From Campylobacter troglodytis (GTDB taxonomy: Bacteria > Campylobacterota > Campylobacteria > Campylobacterales > Campylobacteraceae): a DNA stretch of 64,000 bases. The position numbers and the translations under genes were made by a program. The stretch lies in the NCBI RefSeq assembly GCF_006864425.1, contig NZ_QHLI01000006.1:1-64000 (forward strand), in the 5' to 3' direction. Shown here one piece after another: positions 28,267 to 36,307 of this stretch; the first letter of the stretch is position 1, and each line of letters begins with the position of its first letter. The notes beneath the pieces were generated by a model. The model saw only the letters and a program-made list of their open reading frames with translations, searched no databases and was not told the origin of the DNA.

Positions 28267-29437
28267 AAATCTTTCCTTTCTCATAGTGTTGTATGGTGTG
28301 AATGTCCTTATCTCCACGGCCTGAGACATTTACAAGCACCCTTGTGTCCTTTTTCACACGAAGTTTTGACAAATAAGCAAGAGCGTGTGCACTTTCAATG
28401 GCAGGTATGATGCCCTCTTTCTCGCAAAGTAGCTTTAAGGCCTCAACGCACTCATCATCGCTAATGGCATAGTACTCAACCCTTTTTGTGTCGTGCAAAT
28501 GTGCATGAAAAGGACCAACACCAGGATAATCAAGCCCAGCAGATATGCTATGCACGCTTAAAATGTTGCCAAGGCTGTCTTGCAAGACCTTTGTAAGCAT
28601 TCCGTGTATTATGCCATCTCGCCCCTTTGTAAGTGTGGCTGCGTGGTAAGGGGTATTTGCTCCAAGTCCTGCTGCTTCTATGCCTATTAGACGAACGCTC
28701 TTATCTTTTAAAAACTCGTTAAAAATGCCTATGGCATTTGAGCCCCCACCAACGCAAGCTATGATGATGTCTGGCTTTTTGCCTAGCTTTTTAAACTGCT
28801 TTTTAGCCTCCTTGCCTATGACGCTTTGAAAATGCGTTACCATTTGTGGATAAGGATAAGGACCCACCGCACTTCCTATAACATAAAAAACATTTTCTAT
28901 CTGTGCTACCCAAGACTGTATGGCTGCTGTGGTGGCTTCTTTAAGGGTTTTAAGCCCTGTTTTTATTTCATTGACCTTCGCTCCTAAAAGCTTCATTTTA
29001 TAAACATTTAAGGCCTGTCTTTTAGCATCCACCTCGCCCATAAAAACCTCACATTCAAGCCCTAACAGTGCTGCTGCTGTTGCTGTGGCAAGGCCGTGCT
29101 GCCCTGCACCTGTTTCGGCAATTAGCTTTTTTTTGCCCATATATCTTGCTAGAAGTGCTTGAGCTAGTGCGTTATTAATCTTATGAGCTCCTGTGTGATT
29201 TAAATCCTCGCGTTTTAAATAAATTTCAAAGCCAAAATGCTTGCTTAAATTCTTAGCATAATAAAGAGGCGAGGGACGTCCTACATAGTTTTTTAAAAGC
29301 TCTTCAAGCTCTTTTTTAAAGGGCTTTGAGGGGGCGAATTTTTCAAAGGCTTTTTCAAGTTCTATCAAAGCATTCATAGCCGTTTCAGGCACAAACTGCC
29401 CTCCAAATTTGCCGTAATAGGATTTTTTAGCTTTCAT
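28259..29437 (-). CDS. trpB: Tryptophan synthase beta chain
   Basis: A 392-residue PLP enzyme joining indole and serine. PLP lysine in NHTGAHKINNALAQ (near residue 87), phosphate cup VGGGSNAIGIF, and the COMM and tunnel residues in GRPSPLYYA and EDLNHTG. Full length TrpB1 type. It is the first gene of its transcript: no trpE, trpD, trpF or trpC lies upstream, where 240 bp of spacer lead to a divergent gene. Confidence 0.95.
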   Translation of the reverse strand: MKAKKSYYGKFGGQFVPETAMNALIELEKAFEKFAPSKPFKKELEELLKNYVGRPSPLYYAKNLSKHFGFEIYLKREDLNHTGAHKINNALAQALLARYMGKKKLIAETGAGQHGLATATAAALLGLECEVFMGEVDAKRQALNVYKMKLLGAKVNEIKTGLKTLKEATTAAIQSWVAQIENVFYVIGSAVGPYPYPQMVTHFQSVIGKEAKKQFKKLGKKPDIIIACVGGGSNAIGIFNEFLKDKSVRLIGIEAAGLGANTPYHAATLTKGRDGIIHGMLTKVLQDSLGNILSVHSISAGLDYPGVGPFHAHLHDTKRVEYYAISDDECVEALKLLCEKEGIIPAIESAHALAYLSKLRVKKDTRVLVNVSGRGDKDIHTIQHYEKGKIYG

Positions 29438-29582
29438 TTATCTACCTCTTGTGTTTGCTTGAATTTATCTTGTGAATTTTACTTAAAATTTGCGTGAATT
29501 TTTGTTAAAAATCAAATAAATTTAATGAAAAAATTAATAAGCTAAGCCATTTTTTCTAACTTAGTAAGATTTAAGAAATTAT

Positions 29583-29590
29583 GCTAAAAT
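29583..29590 (+). promoter_or_regulatory. Probable -10 box for the SspB-like gene
   Basis: GCTAAAAT in ATTATGCTAAAATGAAAG, after T-rich stretches. The same TGCTAAAAT form precedes pyrD (56482) and GCTAAAAT precedes truB (32711). The transcript would have a leader of about 115 bases. Confidence 0.45.
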
Positions 29591-29710
29591 GAAAGAGTAT
29601 TAAATTAAGACTATGCAAAAGGCTTTAATTAAAGATAGAAGTTAAAGTTAAATTTCACACAAATAAATTCAAGCTTTTAAATGCTAAAAACTACAAAAAA
29701 TGGAGTAAAA

Positions 29711-30223
29711 ATGATAGATAAAATTCTAAATGATAAGGGCTTTATAAGGCTTATGCAAGGGCATTGTTATGAGGTAATTTCAAGATTAATTGACTTAAAG
29801 ATAGAATTTAACATAGTGGCAAATACCAAATTTTGCTCTTATGAGCCAGAACTTCCAAAGGATTTAGATCCAAGCAAAAATCCCCTTGTGATGTTTGTGC
29901 TAGCAGGTTATACCTTTGAGAGTGTGAATTTACAAAAGGATAAGCTGATCTTTCACGCTGGCTTTGGACCCAACGACTTTGCTTCTTTTGTTACTGTGGA
30001 TCTAGCAGCCATAGCACAAATTCAGGTGCAAGATAATGTGATCTTTGTGAATTTTAGCTTTTATCAAGGGTTTGATGAAGATAAACTAACTCAAAACTCA
30101 GCAGATATCTTCCTTAAAAATCCCAAAAACAAGGACAAGCTTAAAAATAATTTAAAAGAAGAGGATAAAGAAGAAGGCTCTATATTTTTAAAAGACCCAA
30201 AGGGCGAGGATAAGCTTAAAAAA
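29711..30223 (+). CDS. Candidate SspB-like ClpXP adaptor (uncharacterised)
   Basis: A 171-residue protein (stop at 30224-30226). Start at MIDKILNDKGF (ATG 29711), preceded by TGGAG; ten codons upstream lack a site. The core, residues about 58-115, aligns by eye with SspB: PLVMFVLAGYTFESVNLQKD against the SspB strand pair, then LIFHAGFGPNDFASFVTVDL and AAIAQI against the SspB stretch around FNARFGG and VPLAAVLAIYA. As in SspB, a charged flexible tail follows. It holds a duplicated 14-residue motif, DIFLKNPKNKDKLK (132-145) and SIFLKDPKGEDKLK (157-170). SspB delivers ssrA-tagged proteins to ClpXP. This is inference from pattern, not a confirmed homology. ATGA overlap with the helicase gene. Confidence 0.5.
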
Positions 30224-32361
30224 TGAGCTTGTTTTCTAGCTTAAACGAGGCACAAATAGAAGCTGCAAAGCACATTGACGGAGCTATGCTAATCTTAGCA
30301 GGTGCAGGAAGTGGCAAAACTAAAACCATCACAACCCGCCTTGCTTATCTCATCGATGAGGTGGGCATTCCTGCAAGCTCTACGCTTACGCTTACCTTTA
30401 CAAACAAAGCCGCAAGTGTGATGAGGACAAGGGCTTTGAATTTACTAACAAACAAAGCCTCGCACAATCCCTTACTTTGCACCTTTCATAAATTTGGGTT
30501 AATGTTTTTAAGGTTATACATAGAAAAACTTGGACGAAAGAATGATTTTGTCATCATTGACACGGATGATCAAAAGAAAATCATAAAAGGGCTTACGAGC
30601 GATGATGAAAAAATGACCGTTTCAAGCGTTTTGAGCTTCATAAGTAGCTGTAAAAACGAGCTTATGAGCGTGGAGGATGCGTTTAGGGAGCTAATTCACC
30701 TACCAAGCAGCGATAAGGAAAGGCTTGAAAAAAAGGTGCGTTATTATAAGGAATATCAAGAGACTTTAAATAGGCTTAATTTTGTGGATTTTGATGATTT
30801 GCTTTTGCTTACATACACCATTTTACAGGCAGATGAAGCCTTTGCAAAAGAGCAGAGTACGAAGTATCAATACATAATGGTAGATGAGTATCAAGACACA
30901 AACGAGCTACAATATCAAATTTTACGCAAGCTTTGCACCACGCACGAAAATATCGCCGTTGTGGGCGATGATGATCAAAGCATTTATGCTTGGCGTGGGG
31001 CAAAAATCGAAAATATCTTAAATTTTCAGCACCAATTTCACAATGTTAAAATTGTAAAATTAGAACAAAACTATCGCTCTGTGGGGACGGTTTTAGAGGC
31101 TGCAAATTCCTTAATCGCAAATAATAAAAATAGGCTTGGAAAAACTTTAATTTCCACAAAAGAAATGGGCGAGGACCTTGAAATCTTGCAAAATGCCGAT
31201 GAAAAGGACGAGGGCGAGGTTGTAGCTGCTAAAATCAAAGAGCTTTTAAACACAGGCACAAAGCCAAATGAAATAGCCATTTTATACCGCGTAAATGCCC
31301 TCTCTCGTGCCTTGGAGGAAGCCTTGATGAGAGTGAAACTACCCTTTAAAATTTTAAGCGGAATGAGATTTTACGAAAGGGCTGAGATAAAGGACATAAT
31401 AGCATACTTGCGTTTTTTGCTAAATGTAAAGGATGATTTTTCTTTTAAACGAATAATAAACAAGCCAAAAAGAGGCTTTGGGGATACGAGCTTAAAAAAA
31501 CTTGAAATTAAGGCTAGGGAGCTAAATTTATCATTATTTGAAACACTTTGTGCTTTGCAAGGAAGTAAATTTTTAAGCACAAAACTTGACAAGGAAATGA
31601 GTGAATTTATAGGCATAATAGAGGATTTAAGGCAAATAGATGATTTGGGGCTTTTGCTTGATGAGTTTGAGAATAATATAAAGCTGAAAGATTTTTACAA
31701 AGAAAGTGCAGATGAAAATGATAGGGTGCGAAATATCGATGAGTTTTACGCAAATGTCAAGGAAAGGGCAAAGAGTGGGGAGCTAGCGAGCATAAACGAG
31801 CTTTTAAATGAGATTTCCTTGCAAAGCGAGCAAGACGGCATCGAGGGCGAGTGCGTGTATTTGATGAGCATACACGCTAGCAAGGGGCTTGAATTTGAGT
31901 GCGTTTTCATAGTGGGGCTTGAGGATGGCTTTTTTCCTATACTTGGTGATGATAGCGACTTAGAAGAAGAGCGCCGCCTTGCCTATGTGGCAATCACGAG
32001 AGCGAAAAAGAGGCTATTTTTAAGTAGTGTCAACTCTCGTTTTCACCGCGGAAGCCGTAGTTACAGCCTGCAAACGAGTATATTTTTAAAGGAAATGGGC
32101 GTTTTTGACGAGGATTTTGAGCCTGAAACGGTGCAAGCCCTACAAGATGAGAGTTTTAATGCTAGGCTAAACAAGCTAAACGCTAATTCACAGAACTTTA
32201 AAGCAAATGAGCCTTTTAAAAAAGGCGATTTAGTCAAACACAAAATCTTTGGCATAGGGCGCGTTGTAGTCTCGTCAAAAGACAAGGTGGGCGTGAATTT
32301 TGGTGGCATTGAAAGGACAATTTTGGCTGAGTTTTTGGAAAGGGTGAAGGGGTTTGAATAG
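30223..32361 (+). CDS. UvrD/Rep/PcrA-type superfamily 1 DNA helicase
   Basis: A 712-residue 3'-5' helicase. Q motif LNEAQIEAA, Walker A LAGAGSGKTKTI (about 25-36), motif Ia TFTNKAA, Walker B VDEYQDTNELQ, motif III VVGDDDQSIYAWRGA, motif IV LEQNYRS, motif V MSIHASKGLEFECVFIVGLEDG, motif VI EERRLAYVAITRAKKRLFL. The C-terminal GDLVKHKIFGIGRVV segment is the Tudor-like RNA polymerase contact found in PcrA. The C. jejuni homologue is annotated as Rep/UvrD-like from memory. The start shares ATGA with the upstream gene. Confidence 0.93.
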   Translation: MSLFSSLNEAQIEAAKHIDGAMLILAGAGSGKTKTITTRLAYLIDEVGIPASSTLTLTFTNKAASVMRTRALNLLTNKASHNPLLCTFHKFGLMFLRLYIEKLGRKNDFVIIDTDDQKKIIKGLTSDDEKMTVSSVLSFISSCKNELMSVEDAFRELIHLPSSDKERLEKKVRYYKEYQETLNRLNFVDFDDLLLLTYTILQADEAFAKEQSTKYQYIMVDEYQDTNELQYQILRKLCTTHENIAVVGDDDQSIYAWRGAKIENILNFQHQFHNVKIVKLEQNYRSVGTVLEAANSLIANNKNRLGKTLISTKEMGEDLEILQNADEKDEGEVVAAKIKELLNTGTKPNEIAILYRVNALSRALEEALMRVKLPFKILSGMRFYERAEIKDIIAYLRFLLNVKDDFSFKRIINKPKRGFGDTSLKKLEIKARELNLSLFETLCALQGSKFLSTKLDKEMSEFIGIIEDLRQIDDLGLLLDEFENNIKLKDFYKESADENDRVRNIDEFYANVKERAKSGELASINELLNEISLQSEQDGIEGECVYLMSIHASKGLEFECVFIVGLEDGFFPILGDDSDLEEERRLAYVAITRAKKRLFLSSVNSRFHRGSRSYSLQTSIFLKEMGVFDEDFEPETVQALQDESFNARLNKLNANSQNFKANEPFKKGDLVKHKIFGIGRVVVSSKDKVGVNFGGIERTILAEFLERVKGFE

Positions 32362-32550
32362 CTTTTAACTTTGCTTGAATTTATTTAAATTTGTGTGAAT
32401 TTACTTGAATTTTAGCTTTGGTAAAGTCTGAATTTTACGCATTTTTTATGAAATTCACGCAAAATGCTTAAAAAATTCACAAAATTCCACACCAAAAACG
32501 CCAAAACGAGAACGAAAATTCACGCTTGCGTGAATTTTCCGTTAAATTAA

Positions 32551-32664
32551 AATCAAAGGTGCAGTATTTCGAGTGAGAAAATGATTTTTGTGCGTGAGGG
32601 CTAGACTAAAAAAGTGTCTGCTAAACGCCAAAAAGCATTTTATCGCCGAAAGACGAACCAAGCC
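32551..32664 (+). repeat. Structured dispersed repeat, copy 2
   Basis: Plus-strand match to the element at 17355-17475. Conserved: GGTGCAGTATTTCGAGTGAG at 32559, GGGCTAGACTAAAA near 32610, TATCGCCGAAAGACGA at 32641. The long stem has changed sequence on both arms (ATGATTTTTGTGCG and CGCCAAAAAGCAT) but still pairs. It lies in the 386-bp spacer between the helicase and truB, which otherwise shows only GAATTT-rich filler and an inverted repeat around ATTCACGCTTGCGTGAAT (32518-32535). Confidence 0.7.
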
Positions 32665-32710
32665 GATTTTATAAAAAAGCCAACAAAAAATGCTAAATTT
32701 TACAAAAAAC

Positions 32711-32718
32711 GCTAAAAT
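32711..32718 (+). promoter_or_regulatory. Probable -10 box for truB-csrA-ispE-smpB
   Basis: GCTAAAAT 30 bases before the truB TTG codon, downstream of T-rich sequence. A near copy, GCTAAATT, lies 20 bases upstream. Confidence 0.4.
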
Positions 32719-32747
32719 TCACAAAACATAAAATTAAAGGGGATGGA

Positions 32748-33566
32748 TTGAATAAACTTTTCGTTGCTTATAAGCCTGAAAATCTTAGCTCTAACGCCTT
32801 TCTAGCCACGCTTAAAAGAAAGTATAAGGTCAAAAAAGCAGGCTATTCTGGCACGCTAGACCCCTTTGCAAAGGGCGTTTTGATAGTCGCTTTTGGAAGC
32901 TACACTCGCCTTTTTCGCTTTTTGAAAAAAACGCCCAAACGCTATGAATGCACGCTTTGGCTAGGTGCAAGCTCAAAAAGCCTTGATACGCATAATATAA
33001 CAAAAATAGATGAAATTCAGCCATTTTCAAGCGAACTTTTAGAAAAAATTAGGCAAGAATTACTTGGCGAGCTAGAATTTACGCCTCCAAAATTCAGTGC
33101 AAAACGCATTGAGGGCAAAAGGGCTTACAAGCTCGCTGCAAAAGGCGAGGAAGTCGCACTAAAACCTTGCTTTATGAGCATTTATGAAAGCGAGATTTTA
33201 GGCTATAAACACCCCTATTTAAGCCTGCGTTTGAGTGTCAGCGAGGGGGCATACATTCGCTCATATTGTGAAATGTTTGCCAAAAAACTTGGCATAAATG
33301 CGACTTTAAGTAGCCTTGAAAGGCTTAGCGAGGGGGACTTTGTTTATGAAAACGAAAAGCCGCTTGATGTGATGAGCTTTTTAAATTTGCCAAAAAATGA
33401 GCTTTTAGTGCCTAAAAATTTAGAAAATGGCATTAAACTTGCTTTAACTGAGTTAAAAATTCAAAAAAATGGCGAATTTTTAATCGACAATAAAGAAAAT
33501 TTTAGTATCATAAGCATAAAAGAGGGCAAGGTAAGTTATATTTTAAATAAGGTTGAAAAATGCTAA
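32748..33566 (+). CDS. truB: tRNA pseudouridine(55) synthase TruB
   Basis: A 272-residue enzyme making pseudouridine 55 in the T-loop of tRNA. TTG start at 32748 after AAAGGGGATGG, giving [15 protein letters not shown]. Catalytic Asp lies in [17 protein letters not shown] (near residue 39); further motifs [34 protein letters not shown] and SEGAYIRSY. First gene of a four-gene coupled operon; its end overlaps csrA by 7 nt. Confidence 0.95.
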   Translation: MNKLFVAYKPENLSSNAFLATLKRKYKVKKAGYSGTLDPFAKGVLIVAFGSYTRLFRFLKKTPKRYECTLWLGASSKSLDTHNITKIDEIQPFSSELLEKIRQELLGELEFTPPKFSAKRIEGKRAYKLAAKGEEVALKPCFMSIYESEILGYKHPYLSLRLSVSEGAYIRSYCEMFAKKLGINATLSSLERLSEGDFVYENEKPLDVMSFLNLPKNELLVPKNLENGIKLALTELKIQKNGEFLIDNKENFSIISIKEGKVSYILNKVEKC

Positions 33567-33787
33567 TACTCTCAAGAAAAGAAGGCGAGAGCATAAGGCT
33601 TGGAGAGGATATAGAGATTAAAATCGTTCAAACAGCCAAGGGATCTGCTAAGATAGGCATAGAGGCTCCAAAAAATATCTTGATTTTAAGGAAGGAACTT
33701 TGTGAGGAAATCAAGGATAAAAACTTGTTTTCTGTTGGAAAAGATGAGGCTATCTTAGATGGTCTAAGCCAGAAAATAAAGCAATGA
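33560..33787 (+). CDS. csrA: Carbon storage regulator CsrA
   Basis: A 75-residue RNA-binding dimer that represses or stabilises mRNAs by binding GGA loops. The usual N-terminus [23 protein letters not shown] carries the RNA-contacting residues (run shown once here as landmark: LSRKEGESI), followed by [17 protein letters not shown]. Family knowledge: in Campylobacter CsrA controls flagellin and is antagonised by FliW. Overlaps truB upstream and ispE downstream (ATGA). Confidence 0.95.
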   Translation: MLILSRKEGESIRLGEDIEIKIVQTAKGSAKIGIEAPKNILILRKELCEEIKDKNLFSVGKDEAILDGLSQKIKQ

Positions 33788-34545
33788 AAGCAAATGCCAA
33801 GGCAAATATATTTTTAAAGATCACAGGCTTTGATGGGAGAAGATATCATTATATAGAATCTCGCTATGTGCTTTTAGATGAGCTTTTTGATGAGCTTGAG
33901 CTAAGCAAAGACAAGCAAAAAGAGGGCTTTGAGATTTTAAGCGATTTTAGCTGCGAGGATAATATCTTGCACAAAGCCTACAAGCTCTTGTGCGAGGAAG
34001 GCTTTCAAAACGAGCTTGAAGCTTGCTTTTCTCAATACTCTTTAAAACTTGATAAAAAAATTCCAGTTGGAGGTGGGCTTGGCGGTGGTAGCTCTGATGG
34101 GGCTTGCTTTTTAAGATTAATGAATGAAAACTTGAATTTAAAGCTTTCAACAGAAAGGCTAATGAAGCTAGGAGCAAGGCTTGGAGCCGATGTTAGCTTT
34201 TTTTTAAGTGGCTTTAAAAGCGCAAATGTAAGCGGCATAGGACAGCTTATTAAAGAATTTGATGACGAGTTGCCAAGGCTTAACTTTACTTTTCCAGATC
34301 TTAGTTGCAATACAGCCTTAGTTTATGAGGAGTTTGACAAGGGTGCTTTTGATCTTAAAAAAAGTGCCATCCTAGCAAAAGAGTTTCAAAATCACACAAG
34401 TAAAAGACTTCTTGAAATAAAAAATACCATCTTAAACGATTTATTTACTCCTTGTGTAAGTTTATATCCTAAAATGTCAATGTTTTTACAAGGAAATTAT
34501 TTTCTAAGCGGTAGCGGGAGTGCTGTCTTTAAGGTAGATGAATGA
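33784..34545 (+). CDS. ispE: 4-diphosphocytidyl-2-C-methyl-D-erythritol kinase
   Basis: A 253-residue GHMP kinase of the MEP isoprenoid pathway. It begins [21 protein letters not shown], has the ATP loop [21 protein letters not shown] and the third motif [13 protein letters not shown] at the end. Shorter than the 280-290 residues of enterobacteria, as is usual here. Starts in an ATGA overlap with csrA and ends in another with smpB. Confidence 0.93.
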   Translation: MKANAKANIFLKITGFDGRRYHYIESRYVLLDELFDELELSKDKQKEGFEILSDFSCEDNILHKAYKLLCEEGFQNELEACFSQYSLKLDKKIPVGGGLGGGSSDGACFLRLMNENLNLKLSTERLMKLGARLGADVSFFLSGFKSANVSGIGQLIKEFDDELPRLNFTFPDLSCNTALVYEEFDKGAFDLKKSAILAKEFQNHTSKRLLEIKNTILNDLFTPCVSLYPKMSMFLQGNYFLSGSGSAVFKVDE

Positions 34546-35000
34546 AGCTTATCGCTAGAAACAAAAAAGCCTTGTTTGACTATGAGATCTTAGAAAAATT
34601 TGAAGCTGGCATAGAGCTAAAAGGTAGCGAGGTGGTGGCTTTAAGGGCTGGTAGGGCGAATTTAAAGGATAGCTTTGCTAGGATTATTAAGGGTGAGCTT
34701 TTTTTGCTAAATGCACATATTTCACATCTTAGCACGACAAATGCACACTTTCGCCACGATGAAAGGCGTCCTAGAAAGCTTTTGATGCATAGAAAGCAAA
34801 TCGACAAGCTTTTTGGCAAGGTAAGTCTTGGCGGACTCACACTCATAGTGCTTGATATGTATTTTAACGCCAAAAACCGTGTCAAATGCACACTTTGTCT
34901 AGCCAAGGGCAAACAGTTGCACGACAAAAGAGAAACTTTGAAAAAAAAGCAAGCAGATTTAGAGGCAAGAGCAGCTATAAAGAGAACAAGGGGATACTAG
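34542..35000 (+). CDS. smpB: SsrA-binding protein SmpB
   Basis: A 152-residue partner of tmRNA in trans-translation. Core motifs [42 protein letters not shown], and the C-terminal basic tail [31 protein letters not shown] (conserved D-K-RET and R-R). Last gene of the truB operon, followed by a strong terminator at 35184. tmRNA itself is not in the window. A candidate SspB-like adaptor for tagged proteins lies 5 kb upstream. Confidence 0.95.
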   Translation: MKLIARNKKALFDYEILEKFEAGIELKGSEVVALRAGRANLKDSFARIIKGELFLLNAHISHLSTTNAHFRHDERRPRKLLMHRKQIDKLFGKVSLGGLTLIVLDMYFNAKNRVKCTLCLAKGKQLHDKRETLKKKQADLEARAAIKRTRGY

Positions 35001-35424
35001 TAAATTTAAAGAGTTTAAAAAGCTGAATTTTAATAAGCAAGAATGCGTTTTTTAAGGTGTGTAATTTTGTAAGATACTAGCAAGGTGCTTGAAGTTTAGT
35101 TTGTTTAAAAAATGAAATGTATTAAGAAGGTGTATATTTTTAAAAAAGAACTTTTTAAAAGTGTTGAATTTTGTTTAAGCATTGCAAAAGATCTCAAAAG
35201 AGATCTTTTTGCTTGGTATTGTAGCAATTGAATCGCTTTTTTAAAGATTTAAAATGACAAGCTTGTGCGGACAAATCAATGCTTTTAAAAAAGGTGTTTT
35301 TTTGTAAAAGCGTTTTTGATTAGCTTTATAACTAAGGCTATTTTTAAAAAAAAGGCTGATAAGTAGACAGTGGCAAGAAAAAAGGGTTTAAATTCAAGTA
35401 CTCGGATTGAATGAAGGAAGCTTT
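35001..35424. other. Spacer between smpB and the thioredoxin lipoprotein gene
   Basis: No gene seen. It contains the operon terminator (35184-35212) and a repeat remnant, AATGACAAGCTTGTGCGG at about 35260 followed by AAATCAATGCTTTT, nearly the same as a motif at 1781-1812. Confidence 0.5.
35184..35212 (+). terminator. Rho-independent terminator after smpB
   Basis: AAAAGATCTC-AAAA-GAGATCTTTT: a perfect 10-bp stem with a 4-base loop, running into T residues. It would end the truB-csrA-ispE-smpB transcript. Confidence 0.8.
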
Positions 35425-36030
35425 ATGAAGAAATTTTTAACTATGCTTGTTATTTTTTGTGCCTTTGTGGGCTGTTTCAAAGAAGAGGTGGTAAATGACT
35501 TTGTCTTTGAGGAGTTTAAGCTTGGAGAAAGGATAGGGCTAAAAAGTGTCAGCGGACAAAGCATAAGCTTGATTCGCACTCAAAAGGGCTTTGTTATTGA
35601 AGGTGATGAGGATATGGTTTTGATGTTTGATTTTTTTGGCACCTTTTGTGCTCCTTGCAAGGAAGAAGCTGCCCTTTTAACCCAGCTTTGGCAAAAAAAT
35701 TCAGATAAATTCACCCTCATAGGTCTAAGTCATTTTGAGGATGTAAGCGATGAGGTGGTTAGGGAATTTGCAGAGGATTATGGGGCTTTTTATTTTTTAA
35801 GCAATGAAAATGTCAATGCTAGGATAGTCTCTCAGGTCTTAAAAGACATAAACTATCAAAATATGGAACAACTTCCCTTCAAGGTGGCTTTGAAAAACGG
35901 CGAGTATCAAGAATTAAGCTCTGGCTTTGATAAGAATTTAAAAAGGCATTTTTATTTGGGTGCTGTGCCTATGTCTCTTATGCAAGATGATTTAAATCTT
36001 ATTTTTGGAAAAAAAGATGCACAAAACTGA
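35425..36030 (+). CDS. Thioredoxin-fold lipoprotein (thiol:disulfide oxidoreductase)
   Basis: A 201-residue protein. Start at MKKFLTML (ATG 35425) with AAGGAAG upstream. Lipoprotein signal with lipobox CAFVGC, Cys 15. TlpA/ResA-like thioredoxin domain with the redox motif FFGTFCAPCKEEA (CAPC near residues 76-79) and a C-terminal cis-Pro region EQLPFKVAL. It probably reduces periplasmic disulfides, for example of apocytochromes. The dsbD gene that could supply its electrons is at 59.5 kb. Its end overlaps the clpS start by 14 nt. Confidence 0.85.
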   Translation: MKKFLTMLVIFCAFVGCFKEEVVNDFVFEEFKLGERIGLKSVSGQSISLIRTQKGFVIEGDEDMVLMFDFFGTFCAPCKEEAALLTQLWQKNSDKFTLIGLSHFEDVSDEVVREFAEDYGAFYFLSNENVNARIVSQVLKDINYQNMEQLPFKVALKNGEYQELSSGFDKNLKRHFYLGAVPMSLMQDDLNLIFGKKDAQN

Positions 36031-36307
36031 TTTTTGTGAAGAATTAGATCTTAAAGAACCCAAGATGTTTAAGGTGCTTTTGCTTAATGATGATACCACC
36101 ACTATGGACTTTGTGATCGAGATTTTGATGAGCATTTTTCATTATGATTTAGAAGGTGCTAGCCGGATAATGCTTGATATACATTGCAATGGAAGTGGGG
36201 TGTGTGGAATTTATACCGAAGAAATCGCCCTTTCAAAGAAAAAACAAGTAGAAAGTGCCGCAAAAGAAGCGAACTTTCCACTACAAACAAGGATAGAAGA
36301 AGAATGA
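36017..36307 (+). CDS. clpS: ClpS, N-end rule adaptor of ClpAP
   Basis: A 96-residue adaptor. Start at MHKTDFCEE (ATG 36017, inside the preceding gene), following GGAAAAAAAG. Conserved LLNDDTTTMDFVIEIL (N-degron pocket Asn-Asp-Asp) and the IHCNGSGVCGIYTEEIA stretch, in which GVCGIYT is the family hallmark. It hands substrates with N-terminal Leu, Phe, Tyr or Trp to ClpA. ATGA overlap with clpA. The Aat transferase downstream makes such N-degrons, so the three genes form one pathway. Confidence 0.95.
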   Translation: MHKTDFCEELDLKEPKMFKVLLLNDDTTTMDFVIEILMSIFHYDLEGASRIMLDIHCNGSGVCGIYTEEIALSKKKQVESAAKEANFPLQTRIEEE

